DNA of 64,000 bases, from positions 199,399,291-199,463,290 of the forward strand of contig OV050032.1 of NCBI GenBank assembly GCA_920105625.2. The letters run 5' to 3'. The translations under genes were made by a program, and so were the position numbers. This stretch comes from Clusia tigrina (taxonomy: Eukaryota > Arthropoda > Insecta > Diptera > Clusiidae). The notes beneath the pieces were generated by a model. It worked only from the letters and a program-made list of their open reading frames with translations, had not been told where the DNA came from and did not search any database. Positions 23,060 through 34,027 of this stretch are shown one piece after another; within the stretch, counting starts at the first letter, position 1; every line of letters begins with the position of its first letter.

Positions 23060-23713
23060 TTTGTAGTGTTTCACTATTCTAGTGACCGTTTCATTGATTA
23101 ATAGAACTTAACTTTTTCCTTTTTTCTTAGAGACTCGAACCCAATTATCTTCTATATCAGTTTCTTCTCAGTATAGAATTATTGGAACTTCACTAAAAAA
23201 CTTCTCGGTATTGTACTTGTATATGATCGACTGTTCAGTACATTCTCACTGTTCTATATACTCTCTTGTTGAAGTGTGTTCTTATAGCTTTTCTCTATTT
23301 TAGTGACCGTTTCATTTATTGATAGTACTTAACTTTTCCCTTTTTTCTCAGAGACTCGAACCCAATTATGTTCTATATCAGTTTCTTCTCAGTATAGAAT
23401 TAGTTCAAATCTTCTAACAAACTTCTCTTTATTGTACTTGTATATGATCGATTCTTTAATATCTTCTCAGTGTTCTGTCTACTCTCTTGTTGAAGTGTGT
23501 TCTTATAGCTTTTCTCTATTCTAGTGACCGTTTCATTCATTAACAGGACTTAACTTTTCCCCGTTTTCCCAGAGACTCGAACCCAATTATCTTCTATATC
23601 AGTTTTTTCTCAGTATAGAATTATTGGAACTCCACTAAAAAACTTCTCGGTATTGTACTTGTATATGATCGACTCTTCAGTACATTCTCACTGTTCTATA
23701 TACTCTCTTGTAA
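23060..23713. repeat. 221-bp tandem repeat, 3 copies
   Basis: AGTGACCGTTTCATT recurs at 23081, 23302 and 23523, a spacing of 221 bp each time. Each unit also has AGAGACTCGAACCCAATTAT, CTCAGTATAGAATTA and TGTACTTGTATATGATCGA. The units are about 90 percent alike by eye. The array is noncoding and T-rich. Confidence 0.95.
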
Positions 23714-24649
23714 GGCATATAAGATTATCGTATTCCTTGTATTCTTTGCACCTCTCTACTCATTTGCTTCTAAGGTCTTCAAATATGCTGCTCACAATGT
23801 TTGGGAAGGAAATTTTCATATTTTAACATCGACGTATTCAGCTCTTTTACAATACTTTGTACTTCAGTTAATTTCTCTTATGTTCTAAAGCTTTAATCGA
23901 CAACTCTGAGCTACCCAAACCCATATTTTTCATCTGTCTTATAAACTTTACATTCAAAGGATTCTCTTCTTTATAAATCTGTCAATCTATTCATATTACT
24001 GACCATCCAAGATGACCATTTTTGTAGCCCGCATTGTGTTTCTCCTATCAGAGTTTGTCTTTCTAATCTTGTTTACCTTTGATTTTCTTATCTCATTATA
24101 TCTCTGCTTCTAAATCTCTAATATGATATCTGAATTTCCGTTTTAGTACGAGCATCTTTGCAATCTGTTGTCTTTTTATAATTACTCTTTCATCTGATGT
24201 GCTTCAATCTTACATTTTTCAATATTGCAGAAGCAAATTCAAGAAGCAAGTTCTCATTGTCTTTGGAAACATAATCGAAAGCTCCCCACTATCTTGAAGC
24301 ATTTTCATCATTACCTTGCAGCATTTTCATCATTTGAGGTGGTCTTATCTCTTCCTGGTCTTGTCTCTTCCTGGTCTTATCTCTTCCTGGTCTTGTCTCT
24401 TCCTGGTGTTTTCTTTTCTTCTCTTAAGATCAACTGCTTTTTCGTCTTTCATTTCCATTCTTTCAATTTCTTTAAACATCTGTTTATATCTGTGATATCT
24501 GTTTTATTAAATTTGCTTTTGCTTACTTTATTTTTCTTCTATTTTTAGCCCTTTACTCTCCTATGACTTAAACTGTTGCTAACATTTTCTTTATCACCAC
24601 TTTATTACCACTTTGTCATCACTTTGCTTCTCAAACATTGTGTGGTTCT
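23714..24649. other. T-rich spacer with an 18-bp array
   Basis: At 24340-24408 about four units of TGGTCTTGTCTCTTCC or TGGTCTTATCTCTTCC occur. Pyrimidine-rich runs follow, and one + frame at 24225-24548 stays open through them. No gene is supported. Confidence 0.5.
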
Positions 24650-25340
24650 GCTTTAAATTTTCCTCCGCAGTAGGAACCTAATCCGTCTTTCTTCATTTCC
24701 TCCATTTGCCAAATAATTTCTTGAAAGCTTCTTCAACTCAGCTGACCAGAATTTCAGCATTTCTTTTAATACAATTTTAACTTTTTTTGCTTTTGTATCC
24801 ATTGATCCCGATCGGCCCCAGTTAAGCATAACGTCCAAAGCTGCCGTTGGAGTGGTTCTGGTGGCAACACTTATGAATACCTATGCCGTTCTTTGTACCT
24901 TTGTTACCAGCCTGCTGTATGTGGACTTACTTAGGGCTGTCCACCAAGCAAGCACCCCATAGAAAAGGACTGGTCGTATCACAGTTGTGTAAGATATGAG
25001 CAAGATCCCTCATCTTGATTCCTCCAAAATATATGAATTCCTGTCGATGAGACTATACTCATCTTTCAAATAAATGGGGGCATCACAATAGATCTTTCAG
25101 GTCGTAGTGTATAACACCCTTAAATATATCTATCTATCTATCACAGCTGTGTATATCCAGTAGGGTTGTAACCCCCAGTTTTTCCTACAACTCCTTTGCA
25201 AAAGTACAGAGCTACCTGAGACTTCCTTATGCGCTCACTTATATTAGGATTCCAGTTAAGATTTATATCTAGGATCACGCCCATATATTTCGCTTCGTAC
25301 ACCCATATATTTCGCTTCGTACAAGATTACACCCATTAAA
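24650..25340 (-). pseudogene. LINE ORF2 relic (end of RT domain), interrupted by a SINE-like insertion
   Basis: On the minus strand from about 25330 the frame reads YEAKYMGVILDINLNWNPNI and then a region ending near WIYTAVI. It is then broken by 147 bp of foreign sequence and resumes with TVIRPVLFYGVLAWWTALSK, RLVTKVQRTAYVFIS and TTPTAALDVMLNWG. This is the RT thumb region of R1/LOA/I-type LINEs, where IRPVLFYG..WW and TPTAALEV are standard. The fragment is dead and lacks both ends. Confidence 0.85.
24977..25153 (+). mobile_element. SINE-like element, 5'-truncated, inserted in a LINE with 15-bp target duplication
   Basis: The body 24992-25138 starts GATATGAGCAAGATCCCTCA and ends in TATATCTATCTATCTA. 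It is flanked by TATCACAGTTGTGTA (24977-24991) and TATCACAGCTGTGTA (25139-25153), 14 of 15 identical. Compared with 3704-3899 it lacks about 22 bp at the 5' end, a hallmark of target-primed reverse transcription. The target is a recognisable LINE frame, so the insertion point is exact. Confidence 0.85.
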
Positions 25341-25344
25341 CTAA

Positions 25345-26920
25345 TGGGTGTAATGGAGCGATAAATTGAAGAGCACCAGCGGATTAACCCCCAACCCGCA
25401 GTTTGTGGGCCATTTAGGAGAATGTTTAACATTTAGGAGAATGTTTTCTATACTTAATAAACTCTGTTTATTTATGTTATTTATGTATAATTATGTTTTT
25501 GTTTTTCATGTTCCTATTTGATTGTTATATCGACGATTTGTTCCTGTGCTTTTGTTGTGACCTGTTTATGGACTTAAGTTGGGATATTGTGTACGCATAT
25601 TTCTCCTCCATGCCATCGCTCTCCGAGTATTCTACTACACTTCTATCGACAGGTACCACCACAGCAATTGGCCTCGGTTCCTATGCCCGCAGTAGATTGC
25701 CTTGTTTGTGATTGTTCACCTCGGCAACAAAGAATTCATTACCATTTGTGCGATAAGCGTTCGAAAACTTTTCCCAATTGACTAATAGAAAAAACATATT
25801 AAACCAACATTGGCGCATTTTATGGGCGACATTGAGTGTCCGCTAGGAAAATTCCCAAATGAGGTTCCCAGTGCAAAAACAAGAACCGCATAAGCTGCTC
25901 GTGAAGGCATCATGCACTCAAGGACACCGCCGCCCATTGTTATCACATGTAAACTGTCAGGCACAGCAGCCATTTCTCAGCGGCCATTATCGAAATGACC
26001 ATTATTATCCTTTTTAACCTTCGGGTTTATAAATTAAAGCCGCCGCCTGCCGCTTTGTAATCGGTTTCGCATTATTTTTGATATTTCAGCCTGTTTACAA
26101 GCGCGGCCCAGTAAACAAAAAGCCAACAGCAGAAAACGAAAAGTGAAGGAAAGAAATGAAATGAAATCGTTGCCGCATAATTGCAACATATTTTATAGTT
26201 GGCAATTATTTGTTGCTGTTGTTGCTGTTGTTGTTGTTGTTGTTGTTGTTGTTGTCATGTCGGCAACTTTTTAGTTGCAGCTTTTTGTTTTGTTTTCGGT
26301 TCTTGCGATTGCGCTGAACGCACGCAAAGTGAAGCAAAACTGCATTACAACGCTGGCAAAAAAAAAAACAAATAAACAAAAAAACTACAAAAAAAAAACA
26401 CAAATAAAATAAAAACAAATAAAAAAAATGAGAAATAAACCGAGAAAAATTGCAACAAAAACGCTTCCTCTGCTGGTTGACATTTAGCAACTATTTGCGC
26501 TGTTTAGTGGGCAATTTTTTGTCGCTTCAACTGAGGCATGCTTCATGTGTCGGCTGCAGCGGCATTGCAGCAATTCACTCACATCAAACAGCGGCGCTAG
26601 AGTCTTTAAATCAAGCAGCCGCAGCCGCAGCCCCAGAGCAGAGCCTGCTCATGTGGCAAGCGCTGCCGTTCCTTTCACTTCAACTTGTAACGCCACTGGG
26701 ACTGCGGCTGTTATCGCACACACGTCTTCGGCTCAATAAGATAAGTAATAATAAAGTGATAGAGGAGGCGCACAAGTCTCACATGGCAAAAACACCATCA
26801 TTGCAAAGGCAGTTACGACTACAATGATAAGGATATGTAACCTGCTTAGACCAACGCTGTTTGGGAAGCCAATGGTGGGCACTCACACACACACACTGTC
26901 GCACTATTTTCCAGGAGCAA
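25345..26920. other. Probable unique noncoding DNA with microsatellites
   Basis: Just left of this stretch, CACCCATATATTTCGCTTCGT is repeated at about 25277-25320. (TTG)n occurs at 26210-26255 and A-rich runs at 26360-26440. The 26450-26830 part is GC-richer with GCAGCCGCAGCCGCAGCC and keeps a 125-codon + frame open, but no domain, start context or splicing supports it. I treat it as noncoding, possibly conserved regulatory DNA. Confidence 0.35.
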
Positions 26921-27635
26921 TGTCACTCATACAAGAGCCACTCATACAAGAGTCACTCATGCAAGATGCACTCATGTAAGATGCACTCATGCAAGAAGCA
27001 CTCATACAAGATGCACTCATACAAGAGCCACTCATGCAAGAGCCACTCATACAAGAAACACTCATACAAGAGTCACTCATGCAAGATGCACTCATACAAG
27101 AAACACTCATACAAGAGTCACTCATGCAAGATGCACTCATACAACAGTTACTCATAGAAGAGCCACTCATACTAGAGCCACTCATACAAGAGTCACTCAT
27201 ACAAGAGCCACTTATGCAAGATGCACTCATACAAGAGCCACTCATACAAGAGCCACTCATACAAGAGCCACTCATACTAGAGCCACTCATGCAAGATGCA
27301 CTCATACAAGAGCCACTTATTCAAGATGCACTCATACAAGAGCCACTCATACAAGAGCCACTCATACTAGAGCCACTCATACAAGAGTCACTCATACAAG
27401 AGCCACTTATGCAAGATGCACTCATACAAGAGCCACTCATACAAGAAACACTCATACAAGAGTCACTCATGCAAGATGCACTCATACAACAGTTACTCAT
27501 AGAGGAGCCACTCATACTAGAGCCACTCATACAAGAGTCACTCATAGAAGAGCCACTTATGCAAGATGCACTCATGCAAGAGCCACTCATACAAGAAACA
27601 CTCATACAAGAGCCACTCATGCAAGATGCACTTCA
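26921..27635. repeat. 15-bp tandem array, about 47 copies, with 345-bp higher-order period
   Basis: Units read CACTCATACAAGAGC with variants GCAAGAT, ACAAGAAA and ACTAGAGC. Fifteen is a multiple of three, so one + frame of 223 codons (repeats of IQEPL/MQDAL) and two minus frames (Cys-Met-Ser repeats) stay open. The rare variant ACAACAGTTACTCATAGA occurs at 27141 and 27486, exactly 345 bp (23 units) apart, with matching neighbours, showing block duplication. No signal, start context or splice site suggests translation. Confidence 0.95.
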
Positions 27636-27726
27636 AATATTACGATTGACTGAAATATGATTGAAATACTTCATAACGCAGCTCATTCCTTGAGAGAGTG
27701 AAGCTTGGATCATTATTGACTGAAAT

Positions 27727-27893
27727 CATAGAGTACAGAAATAAGAGTCACAATCTGAAATGTCAGTCATTTTTCGACATAGAAGAGATCGATAGGGGGC
27801 CAAGTATGATAGAAAGGGGTCTATCAATCTTGGTCGGAGGTAGTAACCAGAGGGGCGCTGCGATATGAAAATGGGAGCTATGGAGTAATTGGC
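27727..27893. mobile_element. MITE-like element, one end missing
   Basis: Begins CATAGAGTACAGAAATAAGA, continues GTCACAATCTGAAATG, and matches the reverse complement of 5413-5648 through GGGCGCTGCGATATGAAAAT to GAGTAATTGGC. It stops about 50 bp short of the other inverted repeat. Confidence 0.85.
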
Positions 27894-28157
27894 ACCAGGG
27901 TTCAGAAATTTTCATTAATGTGCGCTCATTTAGCTTCATTTATGAGTTTGGTCGCGAACGTGTGCGTTTCAATTTTTTCATAATGTTCACCTTCGCCAGT
28001 AAGAGCGTAAAAAATATTTTTTTTCTCTCTCCTTCGTGTGTGCGATGGTTGAAATTTTTTTGTTGCTCATCCTTCGCGTGTGTGCGTGAATCCAATTTTG
28101 TTTTGTTCATATATGAACGGTAGCAAAAGAAAGAGCGCCCATAAATGAGCGCTCGCA
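27894..28157. other. Stretch with repeated TTGAAATTTTTT and reversed words
   Basis: GGTTGAAATTTTTTT occurs at about 28046 and again in the adjacent inverted repeat. TGTGCGCTCATTTA at 27920 is answered by AAATGAGCGCTCGCACA at 28143-28159. TTCAGAAATTT occurs directly at 27902 and 28186. This could be the outer part of a larger fold-back element. Confidence 0.4.
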
Positions 28158-28389
28158 CATTTATGACAGGTTGAAATTTTTTTTTTTCAGAAATTTCACA
28201 AAACAATTTATTATTTAAAGAAACAACAATATGTTCATAACATTTTATTCGCAGTAAATTAATTCAGTAAAAAGTAAAGTAATTCATTTAAAAAAGTAAA
28301 AAAATGCATTTACTAAAATTTTAAAAAAATTAAATAATTAAATTCATGAACGATGAACAACTAAAAAAAATTTCAACCTATCATAAATG
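28158..28389. mobile_element. Fold-back/MITE-like element with 27-bp inverted repeats
   Basis: The left end CATTTATGACAGGTTGAAAT followed by T(8) is matched by the reverse complement of the right end, CATTTATGATAGGTTGAAAT plus T(8): 27 bp with one mismatch. The 178-bp interior is A/T-only for long stretches and codes for nothing. No target duplication is evident. A chance palindrome of this length is unlikely, but the low complexity of the T-run inflates the match. Confidence 0.6.
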
Positions 28390-28439
28390 GCTTCAGAGCA
28401 AGTTCCACAGCTCGAAAGCGTCAAGACACGTTTTCGTAA

Positions 28440-29122
28440 TACCTCAACTCACTCACTCTGGCTACACTCCCAGATTGGGCATCAACCTTCCTTTATGCAC
28501 GGACATATGCGAGGTTGGAGTACCAATTGCCACCTTTAAACTGATGCTGAAGGATAGGGTCGTGTGTGAGGCCAATAGGTCTTGGGCAGAGGAAGGTACT
28601 TGCTTAACGACGAGGCTAATGTGGCCGGAAGGTAGGGAAGTAGGTAGGAGTGGCCGCCTAGTTTGCCAAAAGCACACTTGAGCACACATAATGTGGCCGG
28701 AACTTGATAGGAAAAGTGTAGAGACTTCCTTCCCCTGTCGAGAGAAAATATTTCTAAGGTTACGTGGCTTGTATAACCGCTCATTGGCTATTCGGCAGGC
28801 ATGCTCTCAGGCTGGGAGTAGTCTCTCAAGCATACTGAAGAAGCTTTGGAGATGAAGAGTGAGAGAAAACTGTGGAACATCTCTTCTGTAGGTGCTCGAC
28901 TCTAGCTAGAAGCCGAGCGGGCTCTTTAGGCAAACACGTTTTCAGCTCTCTTATGGAGGTGTCTGGGGCGAAGGTCAAACCAGTCTTGCGCTTTATTAGG
29001 GCTTCGAAATGGTTTGACGAGTAAATCAGCGGTGCGTTGTTACGCGGTGGTATCAAAATGCCCCCATGGTGGTCTGAGTGAGTTGGTCTGCAGACCGGCT
29101 ATCAGGATAACCTAACCTAACC
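28440..29122 (+). pseudogene. RNase H-type LINE ORF2 C-terminal part and 3' end with CCTAA tail
   Basis: The + strand reads PRLGINLPLCTDICEVGV, VVCEANRSWAEEGTCLTTRL and then ELDRKSVETSFPCREK. A degraded knuckle follows (ENCGTSLL in place of E..VEHLLC). After that the 3' UTR shared with 4430-4714 runs to AACCTAACCTAACCC at 29109. Stops and frameshifts show that it is dead. A 58-bp foreign insertion sits inside the coding part. Confidence 0.85.
28617..28702 (-). mobile_element. 58-bp ultra-short LINE 3'-end insertion with 14-bp target duplication
   Basis: TAATGTGGCCGGAA occurs at 28617-28630 and 28689-28702, with 58 bp between. The insert begins GGTAGGGAAGTAGGTAGG (minus-strand CCTA tail) and continues AGTGGCCGCCTAGTTTGCC and AAAAGCACACTTGA, the same 3' UTR as at 36255-36320. 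It is a severely 5'-truncated target-primed insertion of one LINE family into another. Confidence 0.85.
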
Positions 29123-29614
29123 CTGGCTACACTCTAGTGGGATGGTTATATTGAGAAGTTCAGGGCATTTTAATCCAACTCAATCCATTGATTTCATTGC
29201 AATGCATTGCACTGGATGATTTCATGGGCAATCAATGCAAAAGTTTGCACTCATGCAAGTCTCTGTTGAGAGCCATAATGAGAGTTGTTCTGTGCGAACA
29301 GGCACATGTACATATGTATGCCTGCTGGAATACTCCTCAAAGTTAGTACAAAATGTCTCTCACTTAAATTCATTCTTACAAATGATATTCAGTACATTGT
29401 TCCAAATGATATTCCAAAATGAGTTACTCATACAAATTAACTACAATTAAGGATTCAACACACAAGTGTGAGCCAGTCGCTGACAATGCTCCACCAATGT
29501 AGGGTATTTAGTGATGCAGATCATTTTATTAAAAGGCTTCTGAGTCGATAAAATTAATCAATTGAATCCAACTTTGAAGGTAAGGTCCAAAATGTGGAGG
29601 TTGCTTTTGTCTTC
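29123..29614. other. Spacer, no supported gene
   Basis: ATTTCATTGCAATGCATTGC-type short words recur near 29190-29230. A + frame at 29235-29450 has no recognisable content. Confidence 0.3.
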
Positions 29615-30214
29615 GGATCATTTAAGCTTGCTCAAGCAAGGATGGTACATCCCTACCCTATCCCACCGTATCACTACACTCTCTTATGACCTATTAATGT
29701 TTAAGTAGACCTATTTCGGATCATTTAAGCAAGGATGGTACTTCCCTACCCTATTCTACCGTATCAATACACTTTCTTATGACCTTTCAAAGTTCAAGTT
29801 GGTCTATTTCATATCATTAAAAGCTTGCTCGAGCAAGGATGGCATGTTCCTACCCTATCACACCGTATCACTACACTCTCTTATGACCTATTAATGTTTA
29901 AGTAGACCTATTTCGGATCATTTAAGCTTGCTCAAGCAAGGATGGTACATCCCTACCCTATCCCACCGTATCACTACACTCTCTTATGACCTATTAATGT
30001 TTAAGTAGACCTATTTCGGATCATTTAAGCAAGGATGGTACTTCCCCACCCTATTCTACCGTATCAATACACTTTCTTATGACCTTTCAAAGTTCAAGTT
30101 GGTCTATTTCATATCATTAAAAGCTTGCTCGAGCAAGGATGGCATGTTCCTACCCTATCCCACCGTATCACTACACTCTCTTATGACCTATTAAAGTTTA
30201 AGTAGCCCTATTTT
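29615..30214. repeat. 300-bp higher-order tandem repeat, 2 near-identical copies of 3 monomers
   Basis: GGATCATTTAAGCTTGCTCA starts at 29615 and again at 29915, and the 300 bp after each are almost identical. Each block holds three related monomers of roughly 94-104 bp sharing TACCCTAT, CCGTATCA, TACACT and TCTTATGACCT. One monomer per block carries the perfect palindrome CTTGCTCGAGCAAG. The two-level structure is that of a small satellite array. Confidence 0.95.
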
Positions 30215-31210
30215 TGGAATAATGCCATCACTTCCGTTGTTATTTATTTAACTCTCTTCTGCGCTTTCGTCGTCTTCAGTACATATCAATTTTATTACTC
30301 TAAGGGAAAGAATGCCTCCGCCTTTTTGTGTGTTTGATTCAACTTGGGCAGATATGTCTCTTTTCTAATGCACCTCACTTTGACCCTCTAACCTCCACCT
30401 TTATATTGCAAACATCTTTCATTAAGTGCAAATCATCTACAGAAGCTTATCCATTCCATCCTTGAACTCATATTTCAATTTCCATCCTTAAACTCATATC
30501 GAGGATTTCCGGACTGTGCAAGTATAAGTGACGAAACTGGCAAACTTCCACTTCAAATCCTTGAATATGCAAACTTACTCCTACCAATCATCATATTAAT
30601 CTCAGAGTTTGTTCAGCCAACTTCACACCACTTCCGAGCTGGCTTTCTGCTAAGCCAACTGTACGCCCTTTTGGGCCAATTGTACGCCCTTTTGGGCATG
30701 GCTACGACTAGATTAGCGTGTGTATCAGTTGCTGCATAGTGCTAATCTCTCTTCCTTCTTTAATATTTTCGCTAATTACGAGCAAACCATGCAATTTCAG
30801 TCACCACCTCTTCATTGCAGTTCTGTTCCGGAAACGAGTTCCTCGGGGAAATTATTTTCAAGCAAACTTGAATTCGCATTATCCTCACCTAGAACTTCTC
30901 ACAGTTTCATGTTTTCATGTAATGACAGTTGTGGCATACTTTGTTGCAACGGCGTCGTCACACTCCAAATCATTAGTTCCGCATAAGTTACCTGCTACCC
31001 CACCACTAAGTCTGCGGTGGTAGCAAACATTCTCTCACCTTGTTTTTTGAACAGCCCAACATTATCATCAACACTCTTGGCTAAAGTCGCTTCACTTACG
31101 AGTAAGTGCCATTTTGCCAACTCACATGGTACGTCCGCAAAGAAACGATAATCGAATTTTGCGAGGAAGTTTTCTTGGTATTCGAGTCGCTGTTATTCAA
31201 GTATCGTATG
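30215..31210. other. Unassigned stretch
   Basis: A short duplication, TGTACGCCCTTTTGGGC, occurs at 30660 and 30681. Two overlapping + frames (30718-31023) are open in different frames and unrecognised. I see no supported gene. Confidence 0.3.
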
Positions 31211-31290
31211 CCTTTAGGTTAGGTTAGGTTATATGGCTGTCCTAAGACTCACTTAGGCCTGTTCAAGGCCCATTGTGTGTCTTATACCTT
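31211..31290 (-). pseudogene. LINE 3'-end scrap with CCTAA tail
   Basis: TTTAGGTTAGGTTAGGTTAT is the minus-strand (CCTAA)n tail. It is followed by GGCTGTCCTAAGACTCACTT and GGCCCATTGTG, a typical fly LINE 3' UTR ending. Confidence 0.6.
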
Positions 31291-31989
31291 ATCGTATAGT
31301 AATAGTTTCATCATTATAGACTTCAAGAGGTGTTCATTGTACGGACACATGAGACCGTATTGGAATCTCTTGTATGCTTTATAACAGTGCTTAATACAGT
31401 TACAGTCGAAGTGAAGCTCAACATGAATAGAAAACACATCCAATTTCTCTCCAACTCTCTGCATATAGCATATCGGATATATTTATCGGAAACATCTGAT
31501 AGTGCCACAGTTTTCCTTGGATTTTTGCTTGACTATTTACTCACATTTTTCGAACTGAGGCCACTATCCTCTAGTACCAGATATCCAGCTTTCGTATGTG
31601 CAAAGGTGCTTTGCGACTTCTGCCAAGAAGAACATTACTGAATGTACTCATGGGCTATCGTAATTGGATCATTCAGTGAACAGTTTGTTCCATGGAATAT
31701 TGTCTTACAGGGATAATGATGAATGATGATGAATGAATTCCAATAAAAATGCAAGCCAACTTTACTACAGATAGTGACAAAGAAGAATTAGAAGAGATTG
31801 AAGTGCTCGAAGTGAAGGAGAGCAAAGTAGTTTTTTCAAGAATGCCAAATCAAAGAGCATCTTCCATGCTGGAACCAAAAATAAACTTCAGTGGTTTCCT
31901 TAGTATTACTTCTTCCACATGATATGCCTTAGAAATAATACAACTTAAATGTCCCAGTAACATAAGGAACCAGATCAAATGCTTCCATA
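31291..31989. other. Spacer, no supported gene
   Basis: A + frame of about 100 codons (31330-31641) overlaps minus-strand frames and has no recognisable motif. AATGATGATGAATGATG-type words occur at 31705-31730. Confidence 0.3.
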
Positions 31990-31994
31990 TCAAT

Positions 31995-32240
31995 CGTCAA
32001 GATAAGTCGATGGGTGCAATCAACAGTAGTTCCATCGATGTATCTCATCATTGAATTATTACTTAATTATTTAGAGCTATTTGCAATGACTTCAGTGTGT
32101 AGCTGATTCGATCGATGGATGCAATCAACATAAGTTCCATCGGTGTATCACATCATTGAACTATTACGACTAATGGAATGATTTCTTTGATGAGCTGATT
32201 CGATCGATGGGTGCAATAAACATTAGTTCCATGGATGTAA
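31995..32240. repeat. About 105-bp tandem repeat, 2.4 copies
   Basis: GATGGGTGCAATCAAC (32008), GATGGATGCAATCAAC (32114) and GATGGGTGCAATAAAC (32207) start units that continue with AGTTCCATCG and ATCATTGAA. The last copy is cut short. Confidence 0.8.
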
Positions 32241-33612
32241 AAAAGTGAATGCAGTTCAAGTCATTGCCTACACTTACTTCAAATGTCCAATACAATTTGA
32301 ACCAACACATAAAGAGAGCTTCTGAAGCACTACGAATCCACTCTTGTTGAGAGTATGAGTGGAAGGTGAATTGAGGTGAGCGGCCGCTTTATTAACAGCT
32401 TCACTTCTCATTTAAAGTTTCTCAAAGAATCTTCAGTAAGGCACCTCATTTGAGTGGATCATTTTGTCACCTCACCCCTCAAAATGAGATCATACGATCT
32501 CACTACAAATGATCATTTAGTCCATAACATAGCATAGTTCCAAAGAGTATCCATACATAGAGATTGAATCATTAAAGTTTTGTGTAATGGAAGTGAAGGC
32601 GATTTCACAAAAATCGGGGAGCGGCAAAGGGACGCGAGATGCAATGCGTGTATTTATGTTCGAGGAGTTTACTAGAAAACCCCTCGAACAAAATGTTTGC
32701 AACAATAATTTCGTTCGTCATGCCAGCTCTACATATGTATACTCTTTGATAGTACCAATTGGGATTCTCGTTTCTTAGCTGACGCACCATTGCATTTTTC
32801 CCCCATACCAGAGCTGGAAGCCGCCTTGTTTCGAAGACGGTTAAATTGAATTATTAAAACCATTTTGCCGTCATTTATGCAAATTAAACTCATTGCGGTT
32901 GAACTTCGTCTGAGGCAGTTGCCTGCCTGCTGCCCGTCCCGTAGTCCAACGCGGTCGTCTGTATTCCACGCCGCCGTCTATGGTGTCTGGTGTGCTCCTT
33001 TCTGGTGAGCGAATTGTGGGAAAAAGTTGCATTTTTAAATGGCAACAACATTTATGCAGACTATTTTTATGCTAATTTCATAAGATATGCATTTTTAATT
33101 GCGGCTTTCTTGCGGCTCTGGAGGAGAAATGGGAAATCTGAATGCGAATCTGCGAATGCGACAGAGTGCGGCTTGGAATTTGCAGAGGAAATTGTTAAAC
33201 TGAGCTGTGCTGCGCTTGACTGATTGGAATAAAATGCATTTTAATTGATTTCAAATGAAACTTTTACATTTGCAAAAAGACAAAAAAACAACTGAGTGGA
33301 AAGGAAAGGAAAACGTCCGAGCGAGGAGGGGAATATCCTCGACTTTCTAATTTCCCAGCTCATTCTTTATAAGAGTGAAACTTTTGTTAGATAGGCTCGC
33401 ACATAATGGAATTCTTTCTGTGCTCACTTAAATTCAATTCAATTAAAAGTATGAAGGATCAAATATACTATACCCTAGGGTGGACCCTTAAGCTGTCAGG
33501 TCGGTTCAACACTCTTTAATCGGGGGAGTCGTGCTGCCTCAGGTGTCGTGTTGCCTCAGGTGCCGCACAGGCACTCATCGGCTAAGCGGTAACTATACTC
33601 GGCTTGGGTGGT
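32241..33612. other. Probable unique noncoding DNA
   Basis: 32820-33240 has fly-like intergenic features (GCAAATTAAACTCATTGCGG, ATGCATTTTAATTGATTTCA) and no repeat homology. It may carry regulatory DNA but I cannot show it. No gene is supported. Confidence 0.3.
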
Positions 33613-33903
33613 CAGTGCGTGTGCAGCGCCTCATCAGTGGTATCAAAATGGGCCATTAGTGGTGTGTTTCTTGCTGCCACTCCAACCTAAACCTAAACCT
33701 AAGCTGAAACGCCTACTTAGAGAGCTAAACTGAGGGAGTAAAAGCGGTACTCCTAGTGCGTGTGTGGCGCTCATCCTTGCCATCATAATGGGCCATTATT
33801 TGTGCCTAAGCGTACTTCTTGCTGCCACTCCAACCTCACCCTAAACCTAAGCTGAAACGCCTACCTAGAGAGCTCAACTGAGGGAGTAAAAGTGGTACTC
33901 CCT
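33613..33903. repeat. About 140-bp tandem duplication containing a LINE-like 3' end
   Basis: Two copies share GTGCGTGTG, ATAATGGGCCATTA or AAAATGGGCCATTA, TTCTTGCTGCCACTCCAACC, CTAAACCTAAGCTGAAACGC and GAGGGAGTAAAAG. The embedded AACCTAAACCTAAACCTAAG resembles the CCTAA tails of nearby LINE ends. Confidence 0.75.
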
Positions 33904-33928
33904 AAAATCAGAATATGCTTCAGTGGAG

Positions 33929-34027
33929 TTGGTTGGTTGGTTCAGGTGGCTGATCCACGGCATCCTTGCATGACTCACAATTAGCGTCTTAGAGCCGTTT
34001 TATAGCCACTACCCCTTCCCCTCGAGG
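33929..34027 (-). pseudogene. Probable LINE 3'-end scrap with AACC tail
   Basis: GGTTGGTTGGTTCAGGTGGC at the left resembles the (AACC)n tail arrangement at 13083-13098. The following bases are a short UTR-like stretch. It abuts a LINE fragment of opposite orientation. Confidence 0.45.

Noticed and set aside
26450..26827. 125-codon + frame with Ala and Gln runs
   Set aside because: No domain, start context, splice sites or repeat-free conservation evidence. The composition suggests a noncoding GC-rich patch.
26989..27660. 223-codon + frame of IQEPL/MQDAL repeats as a protein
   Set aside because: It is fully explained by a 15-bp tandem repeat, with no leader, no unique ends and other frames open too.
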